Both the position numbers and the translations under genes were made by a program. 64,000 nucleotides of DNA, from contig CAIJVD010000028.1 of NCBI GenBank assembly GCA_903824045.1, positions 1-64,000 of the forward strand, given 5' to 3'. Under the pieces are notes generated by a model. It was not told the origin of the DNA. It worked only from the letters and a program-made list of their open reading frames with translations, and did no database searches. Position 1 is the stretch's first letter. The number at the start of each line of letters is the position of its first letter. The stretch is from an uncultured Chlorobiaceae bacterium. Its GTDB lineage: Bacteria; Bacteroidota; Chlorobiia; Chlorobiales; Chlorobiaceae. This document shows, in pieces, positions 59,532 to 64,000 of this stretch.

Positions 59532-60815
59532 TTGCAAAAGAATATCAAGAACGTCAGCGAAACCGAACAGGAGCTGGAAATCATTCTTTCCGCGGAAGAG
59601 TTTGGAGCCGAATATACCCAGGAACTGGAAGAGGCAAAGAGAACCGTACAGATCAAGGGATTCAGAAAAGGACATGCACCTGCAGGCCTGATCAAGAAAC
59701 TGGCCGGACCAGCCATCGAGGCCTCTATTGCCGAAAAAATGGCTTCCAAGCATTTCGGTGACATTGTCGATGCCGAAAATATCAAACCGGCGAGCCGCGG
59801 TCAGCTCGTCGACTTCACCTTCACACCCGAGCAGCTCACCATCAGGCTCTCCTACGATATCCACCCTGAATTCGAGCTCAAGGATTACAGCGGCTACACC
59901 TTCACACGCTCGAACTATACCGTCTCGGACGAGGATGTTCAGCGCGAAATCAAGCTGATTCTCAAGGGCCATGGCACACTCGTCAGCATCGATGAGGCCG
60001 CATCCGACACCGACACCGTGATTGGTGATGTGACGAGGCTCAACGAGGCAGGAGAACCCGACTCAGAGCAGAAGACCGAGAACCATCACTTCACACTCGA
60101 ATACCTCCCTGAGGAGAATCCCTTCCGCAAGGCCCTTACCGGTAAAAAAGCAGGCGAGAGCGTTGATGTGACCGCCGATGCCCAGGATGCCGATACGCTG
60201 CCGACCACCTTCCGCGTTGCCATCAGCGAAGTCAAGCGCCTTGAGCTGCCTGAGCTGACCGACGACTTGGTCAAGGAGATCACCGCAAACCGCCTCGAAA
60301 CCGCAAAGGACTTCACTGGTGATGTCCGCATACAGATCACCGAGCACTTCACCTCAAAGGCTGACGAAGATCTTCTCGAATCGATCTCGGCAAAACTGAT
60401 CGAGGAGAACCCGGTTCCCGCCCCGAAATCCATGATCACCTCTTTCGCGAACATGCTTGTCGAAAATGCGAAGCGCCAGATGGGCGGCGGCTTCCCCAAA
60501 GGGTTCGACGAGAGCCAGTTCCGCGGCGCCATGGGTCCTAATGCTGAAAAGCATGCCCGCTGGCTTCTTATCAGCCAGAAAATAGCCGAGCTCTCACAGC
60601 TTTCCGTCTCTGACGACGACATCAAGGCATACGCTGAAAAAGAGGCAGAGAAAAACACCGCCATGAAGGCAGAGGATCTGCTCAACACCTACCTCTCCGC
60701 CGAGTTCAGGGACTACATCACCGACACCATCCTCAAGGACAAGATCTACGACATCATCAAGTCGAAGGTCACCATCACCGAGGAAGATGCACCGATCCCC
60801 GCACACAGAGGGTAA
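59532..60815 (+). CDS. tig: Trigger factor
   Basis: The 427-residue chaperone has the ribosome-binding motif 'GFRKGHAPAGLIKKL' (about residues 41-55), a central FKBP-type isomerase domain ('DTVIGDVTRLNEAGEPDSEQ'...'NPFRKALTGKKAGESVDVT') and the C-terminal helical arms. The start is TTG at 59532, preceded by GAGAGAG. It folds nascent chains at the ribosome exit tunnel. A strong bidirectional-looking terminator follows. Confidence 0.93.
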   Translation: MQKNIKNVSETEQELEIILSAEEFGAEYTQELEEAKRTVQIKGFRKGHAPAGLIKKLAGPAIEASIAEKMASKHFGDIVDAENIKPASRGQLVDFTFTPEQLTIRLSYDIHPEFELKDYSGYTFTRSNYTVSDEDVQREIKLILKGHGTLVSIDEAASDTDTVIGDVTRLNEAGEPDSEQKTENHHFTLEYLPEENPFRKALTGKKAGESVDVTADAQDADTLPTTFRVAISEVKRLELPELTDDLVKEITANRLETAKDFTGDVRIQITEHFTSKADEDLLESISAKLIEENPVPAPKSMITSFANMLVENAKRQMGGGFPKGFDESQFRGAMGPNAEKHARWLLISQKIAELSQLSVSDDDIKAYAEKEAEKNTAMKAEDLLNTYLSAEFRDYITDTILKDKIYDIIKSKVTITEEDAPIPAHRG

Positions 60816-60836
60816 GCAGAAAGAAGAAAACGCAAT

Positions 60837-60877
60837 AAAAAAGGCAGAAGACTACCATCCGGTCTTCTGCCTTTTTT
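60837..60877. terminator. Bidirectional Rho-independent terminator after tig
   Basis: aaaaaaggcagaagac (60837-60852) pairs with gtcttctgcctttttt (60862-60877), giving a 16-bp stem with A- and T-runs on both sides. It serves tig on the plus strand and acpS on the minus strand. Confidence 0.9.
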
Positions 60878-60913
60878 AGTTTGTCCCTGCCATCCTTGCC
60901 CACAAAGCTTTTA

Positions 60914-61273
60914 CTAAGGCTCAAGCAGTGCCATGGCAATCGCTGATGTTCTGTCGTGGGCAATCGAAATCTTCATCCTCTGCCCCTCGGGAAAAGATGC
61001 AGCATCAACCGGGCGCACAAACGGGCGGCCCCGCTCATCATTGAGAATTTCAAAGCTCTTCCAGTGAACCTTTGCTGAAAAACCCGTCCCAAGCGCCTTG
61101 ACGACCGCCTCCTTGGCCGCAAACCGGCCCGCCACGCTGGCCACAACCTGCGGCTTGTGCATGCAGATAGCTATCTCCCCTTCGGAGAGAAAGCGCTGAA
61201 GAAACCTCATGCCAAAGCGACTGTAGAGCGTTTCGATCCGGTCAAGATCGACAATATCAACACCTACCTCCAT
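60914..61273 (-). CDS. acpS: Holo-[acyl-carrier-protein] synthase
   Basis: The protein (119 residues from 'MEVGVDIVDLDRIETLYSRFG') has the AcpS motifs 'GVDIVD' with the Mg-binding Asp and 'GRFAAKEAVVKALGTGF' with the second acidic residue, then 'ISIAHDRTSAIAMALL'. It transfers 4'-phosphopantetheine to ACP. I chose the ATG at 61273 (GAGGGGAGG about eight bases upstream); a longer frame to 61438 runs through nadC and is not conserved. It follows nadC by 14 bases. Confidence 0.92.
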   Translation of the reverse strand: MEVGVDIVDLDRIETLYSRFGMRFLQRFLSEGEIAICMHKPQVVASVAGRFAAKEAVVKALGTGFSAKVHWKSFEILNDERGRPFVRPVDAASFPEGQRMKISIAHDRTSAIAMALLEP

Positions 61274-61287
61274 AATCCGGCCTCCCC

Positions 61288-62163
61288 TCAAGCGAGCGCA
61301 ATCGTCATTGAAAGATCCAGAGCCCTGACGCTGTGCGTAAGCTCCCCGATTGAAATGAAATCCACCCCCGTCTCGGCCACCTCCTGAACATTGTGCATGC
61401 CGATATTTCCCGATGCCTCCAGTTGCACGCTGGCGCATGCGGTTTTGGCATAATCGACAGCCTCCTTCATCAAATCGAGGGTGAAATTATCGAGCAGGAT
61501 GATGTCAGGAACGCATACCAACGCGCGGCTCAGCTCATCGAGAGAGCGCACCTCAGCTTCGATCTTGACGTCAAGCTGCTGCTTTTCGCGGTATATCTGA
61601 GCCCTGCGGATGGCGGGAGCAATGCCTCCGGAAGCGTCAATATGGTTATCCTTGATGAGGATCATGTCGAAGAGCCCGAAGCGGTGGTTTACCCCGCCGC
61701 CGATGCGGACCGCCTCCTTGTCGAAATAGCGCAGGCCTGGCACCGTTTTGCGGGTATCGAGTATTTTTGCATTTGTATGGCTCACCTTGTCGACAAAGCT
61801 CCTGGTTCTGGTCGCAATGCCCGACATCCGCTGCATGAAGTTGAGCGCAGTCCGCTCACCGAGCAGCAGAGGGGAGAGCATGCCCGTCACCTCCAGAATC
61901 AGCTCCCCGCGTCTGACAGCCTGGCCGTCACGGCAATGCAGAGTGACCGAAAGAGCGTGGTCACAGGCAGCGAACACCTGGAGAGCGACATCAACGCCCC
62001 CAATAACTCCATCCTCCTTCGCCTTGATAACCGCACTGCCCTCCCTGCCGGGTTCGATGGTGGCCATCGTCGTGATATCACCGGTATAGCGATCCTCCTC
62101 GAGAGCCAGCATGATCGCCCGTGAGCGGCACCCTTCGTAAAAGTCGTTTCGAGCCTTGTTCAT
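61288..62163 (-). CDS. nadC: Nicotinate-nucleotide pyrophosphorylase (quinolinate phosphoribosyltransferase)
   Basis: The protein (291 residues) makes nicotinate mononucleotide from quinolinate. Landmarks are 'DITTMATIEPGREGSAVIKAKEDGVIGG', 'ERTALNFMQRMSGIATRTRSFVD', 'ILDTRKTVPGLRYFDKEAVRIGGGVNHRFGLFDMILIKDNHI' and 'VQLEASGNIGMHNVQEVAETGVDFISIGELTHS'. I start at the ATG at 62163 because AGGTGG lies eight bases upstream; a GTG at 62175 is in frame. acpS follows on the same strand. Confidence 0.94.
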   Translation of the reverse strand: MNKARNDFYEGCRSRAIMLALEEDRYTGDITTMATIEPGREGSAVIKAKEDGVIGGVDVALQVFAACDHALSVTLHCRDGQAVRRGELILEVTGMLSPLLLGERTALNFMQRMSGIATRTRSFVDKVSHTNAKILDTRKTVPGLRYFDKEAVRIGGGVNHRFGLFDMILIKDNHIDASGGIAPAIRRAQIYREKQQLDVKIEAEVRSLDELSRALVCVPDIILLDNFTLDLMKEAVDYAKTACASVQLEASGNIGMHNVQEVAETGVDFISIGELTHSVRALDLSMTIALA

Positions 62164-62343
62164 GTTCGTTACCACCTGGTTGTATTTTCGGAGAGTTGCA
62201 CCGTGCGGTCAATTTACATTTTTCGATTTTGATTTCAGACTTTTGTCGCTAACATTGTTAGCTTTAGAGAGTCTCTGAAGCATTGGCAAAGAGAGGAAAT
62301 TGCCAGGGGTCACCCTTCCTGAAACCCGTTATCTGATTGTGTT

Positions 62344-62718
62344 ATGGCACACCACCGAGCCTCATGCGTCCGGTTGACAAATATGGTCTTCTATGCTCAC
62401 CACGGGGTATTGAAGGAAGAGCACAGGGTCGGGGCGAAATATGAGGTCGACGCTGAGCTCTATTTCGAATTCACCGAAGCGGCAAAACAAGACGACATCA
62501 CTAAAACCATCGATTACGGAGCGGTCTACCGCAAAATCAGCGAAGCGTTGACCGAAAGAAAATTCTTCCTCATTGAAGCGGTATCCTACGAGATTGCCAA
62601 CGACCTTCTGCGCGACTTTGCGATTATTGAAAGCCTCACTATCAGGGTACGCAAACGCAACCCTCCGGTCGACGGGATCTGCGACTACGCCGAGGCCGAA
62701 TACTCAACCTCGCGCTAA
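62344..62718 (+). CDS. folB: Dihydroneopterin aldolase
   Basis: The 124-residue enzyme shows 'VRLTNMVFYAHHGVLKEEHRVGAKYEVDAELYFEF' with the catalytic region around 'HHGV', 'IDYGAVYRKISEAL' and 'IEAVSYEIANDLL', then 'VRVRKRNPPVDG' near the end. It cleaves dihydroneopterin to 6-hydroxymethyldihydropterin, the substrate of the next gene. folK follows after 12 bases, so this is a folate pair serving the same cofactor pool as metH. Confidence 0.92.
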   Translation: MAHHRASCVRLTNMVFYAHHGVLKEEHRVGAKYEVDAELYFEFTEAAKQDDITKTIDYGAVYRKISEALTERKFFLIEAVSYEIANDLLRDFAIIESLTIRVRKRNPPVDGICDYAEAEYSTSR

Positions 62719-62730
62719 CAACTCACACTG

Positions 62731-63252
62731 ATGCACACGGCGTTTATCGGAATCGGTTCAAACATAGGGGATCGCCTTCTGCACCTCCAGGAGGCGGTCG
62801 ATCACCTGGAACTGATTGACTCCACCTCAGTCTCTCGACTCTCTGCGGTATACATGACCGAGCCGGTCGGCGAAACGGAGCAGGCGCGGTTCTACAATGC
62901 GGTTGTTGGTGTCGAAACAGCTCTCACGCCTGAAGAGCTCAGACGACGCTGCAAGAAAATCGAGCAGGAACTTGGAAGGCCGGAAGCCTATCGCAAATGG
63001 AGCCCGAGGGTCATTGACCTCGACATCCTCCTCTACGACGACCTCTCTATCGATACTCCCGAACTCACGATTCCTCACCCGGAACTGCATGAACGGAAGT
63101 TTGTGCTGATCCCGCTTCTCGACATTGCCAATCCCGTCCACCCCGCACTCCAGAAGAGCATCCTCGAACTGCTCGACCGCTGCGCAGACCGCTCGGTGCT
63201 GATCATGCTCAAAGAGCCGCTTCGGCATAAAAAAAGACGGGCCACCAGATAA
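62731..63252 (+). CDS. folK: 2-amino-4-hydroxy-6-hydroxymethyldihydropteridine pyrophosphokinase
   Basis: The 173-residue kinase has 'IGIGSNIGDRLLHLQEAV', 'YMTEPVGETEQARFYNAVVGVETALTPEELRRRCKKIEQELGR' and the catalytic loop 'WSPRVIDLDILLYDDLSIDTPELTIPHPELHERKFVLIPLLDI' (HPPK signature). It transfers pyrophosphate from ATP to the pterin. The tail 'HKKRRATR' is basic. It is convergent with the arsA-like gene at the right edge. Confidence 0.95.
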   Translation: MHTAFIGIGSNIGDRLLHLQEAVDHLELIDSTSVSRLSAVYMTEPVGETEQARFYNAVVGVETALTPEELRRRCKKIEQELGRPEAYRKWSPRVIDLDILLYDDLSIDTPELTIPHPELHERKFVLIPLLDIANPVHPALQKSILELLDRCADRSVLIMLKEPLRHKKRRATR

Positions 63253-63289
63253 GCAACCCGTCAAAAAAACTTTGCCGGCCAATCAATAC

Positions 63290-64000
63290 TCAGTTGGCAA
63301 ATGTGATGTTCAAATTTCCCTCGATAAAATCAGCACCCTCGGTCTTCCGGCCAACAAGAACATTGGGCAGAATAATGCTTTTGCGGAAATTGTTGATATC
63401 GACAAGAAGCTCGTCACCCTTGATATTGACATTGAGCTTGGTAACCTCAACGTTCGGCAGATAGAGCTTAAGCACATACTTGCCGTTGACCTTCTCAAGG
63501 ATTTGGGTCTTCTCATTGGTATAGAGAACCGCCGCGGGATTTTTGTCCTCAAACATCTCCTTGCTCAGCTCATAAAGGCGATCGGTATTGATAATCTCGG
63601 CCGTCGACTGTTTCACCCTGAAAATGGGCACCGGGTAGAAGCAGTTTTCAATAACCCTCAGATACTTGGTCTGGATATCGATGAGGCTCTGCAGGTAGGT
63701 GTCGTTTGAGCTCGTCGGAAGAATCTTGTTGACGACAGCCGCATCCAGCTTGTAGCCGAAAAGGTTGAGATAGGTCTGCACCCGCAGGGCTTCCTTTATC
63801 ACCATGTTTTCGGGATTGAGCACAACTCGGAAGGTGGTGATAGACTTGTCCTGAAGCATTTGGTGAAGTTCCTTCATGTGCTCATTAACTTCCGGCATGA
63901 GCTTGAAGATGTTTTTCTTCGGCATGAATTTGCTCAGGAGCGGAGCCGCAAAGCCAATGGCCTTGGAGTGCCAGCCTCCGATTTTTTCCGAGTACCAGCC
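63290..64000 (-). CDS. ArsA-family ATPase with C-terminal HSP20-like domain (partial)
   Basis: The C-terminal 236 residues are visible; the gene continues beyond the window edge. The fragment runs from '[22 protein letters not shown]' through '[39 protein letters not shown]' and ends in a beta-rich domain ('[42 protein letters not shown]') that resembles the ArsA_HSP20 domain. Such two-domain ArsA homologues occur in green sulfur bacteria. They are not proven arsenic pumps; a role in protein or membrane targeting is often suggested. Confidence 0.85.
   Translation of the reverse strand, partial: GWYSEKIGGWHSKAIGFAAPLLSKFMPKKNIFKLMPEVNEHMKELHQMLQDKSITTFRVVLNPENMVIKEALRVQTYLNLFGYKLDAAVVNKILPTSSNDTYLQSLIDIQTKYLRVIENCFYPVPIFRVKQSTAEIINTDRLYELSKEMFEDKNPAAVLYTNEKTQILEKVNGKYVLKLYLPNVEVTKLNVNIKGDELLVDINNFRKSIILPNVLVGRKTEGADFIEGNLNITFAN

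Noticed and set aside
61274..61438. N-terminal extension of acpS to 61438
   Set aside because: It overlaps nadC, is low-complexity (Gly/Arg-rich), and the ATG at 61273 has a good ribosome-binding site and matches the family N-terminus.

Overview
The window looks like chromosome from a green sulfur bacterium (Chlorobiaceae). The strongest marker is an 84-residue homologue of the chlorosome baseplate protein CsmA (csmE, 41.7 kb). Supporting evidence is a group 3b-type sulfhydrogenase operon (33.8-37.8 kb) and an ArsA ATPase with a C-terminal HSP20-like domain at the right edge. Base composition is moderately GC-rich with weak Shine-Dalgarno sequences at many genes. I cannot assign a species. 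I found no rRNA, tRNA or CRISPR array.

Layout. 0-1.4 kb: a decayed accessory patch holding a truncated Fic/AbiEi-type winged-helix gene under a promoter built on three 23-bp-spaced repeats. 1.4-7.5 kb: mnmA, an esterase, metH, and a DUF4160/DUF2442 pair. 7.5-13.3 kb: an HD hydrolase, an SRPBCC protein, two tandem L,D-transpeptidases of different families, two membrane proteins and a DUF2278 protein. 13.5-18.6 kb: an oxidative pentose-phosphate cluster, with tkt-pgl facing zwf-gnd. 18.6-25.7 kb: a hybrid sensor kinase, a glycosyltransferase, a YbaK-type deacylase, an outer-membrane barrel protein, a patatin and TerC. 25.9-30.6 kb: a LonB-like protease, a universal stress protein, a TrmH/SpoU methyltransferase and a small membrane protein. 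30.7-32.3 kb: a graveyard of toxin-antitoxin genes (abiEi, wrecked abiEii, orphan mazE). 32.4-37.8 kb: a U32 peptidase-family protein and the hydrogenase beta-gamma-delta-alpha operon, ending in a perfect 29-bp palindrome. 37.9-41.9 kb: slyD, an MscS channel, a protoporphyrinogen-oxidase-like enzyme, a gamma carbonic anhydrase and csmE. 42.2-43.8 kb: a decayed restriction-modification system. 43.8-64 kb: mainly core genes (lptB, an HD hydrolase, aroA, rpsU, alr, a comEA-like gene, asd, dusB, recA, an M16 protease, tig, acpS, nadC, folB, folK) plus a cystathionine-beta-synthase-like protein that lacks the PLP lysine.

How it fits together. Most genes are housekeeping: translation fidelity and tRNA modification, one-carbon and folate metabolism (metH, folB, folK), NADPH supply (zwf/pgl/gnd, hydrogenase), amino-acid and cell-wall synthesis (asd, alr, aroA, L,D-transpeptidases) and chlorosome assembly. 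Three short inserts between these blocks are remnants of defence or toxin-antitoxin loci, and most of their effector genes are broken. The most unusual intact gene is the PLP-fold protein at 49.6-51.0 kb. The most unusual junction is the hydrogenase large subunit ending exactly at its mature C-terminus against the palindromic element.
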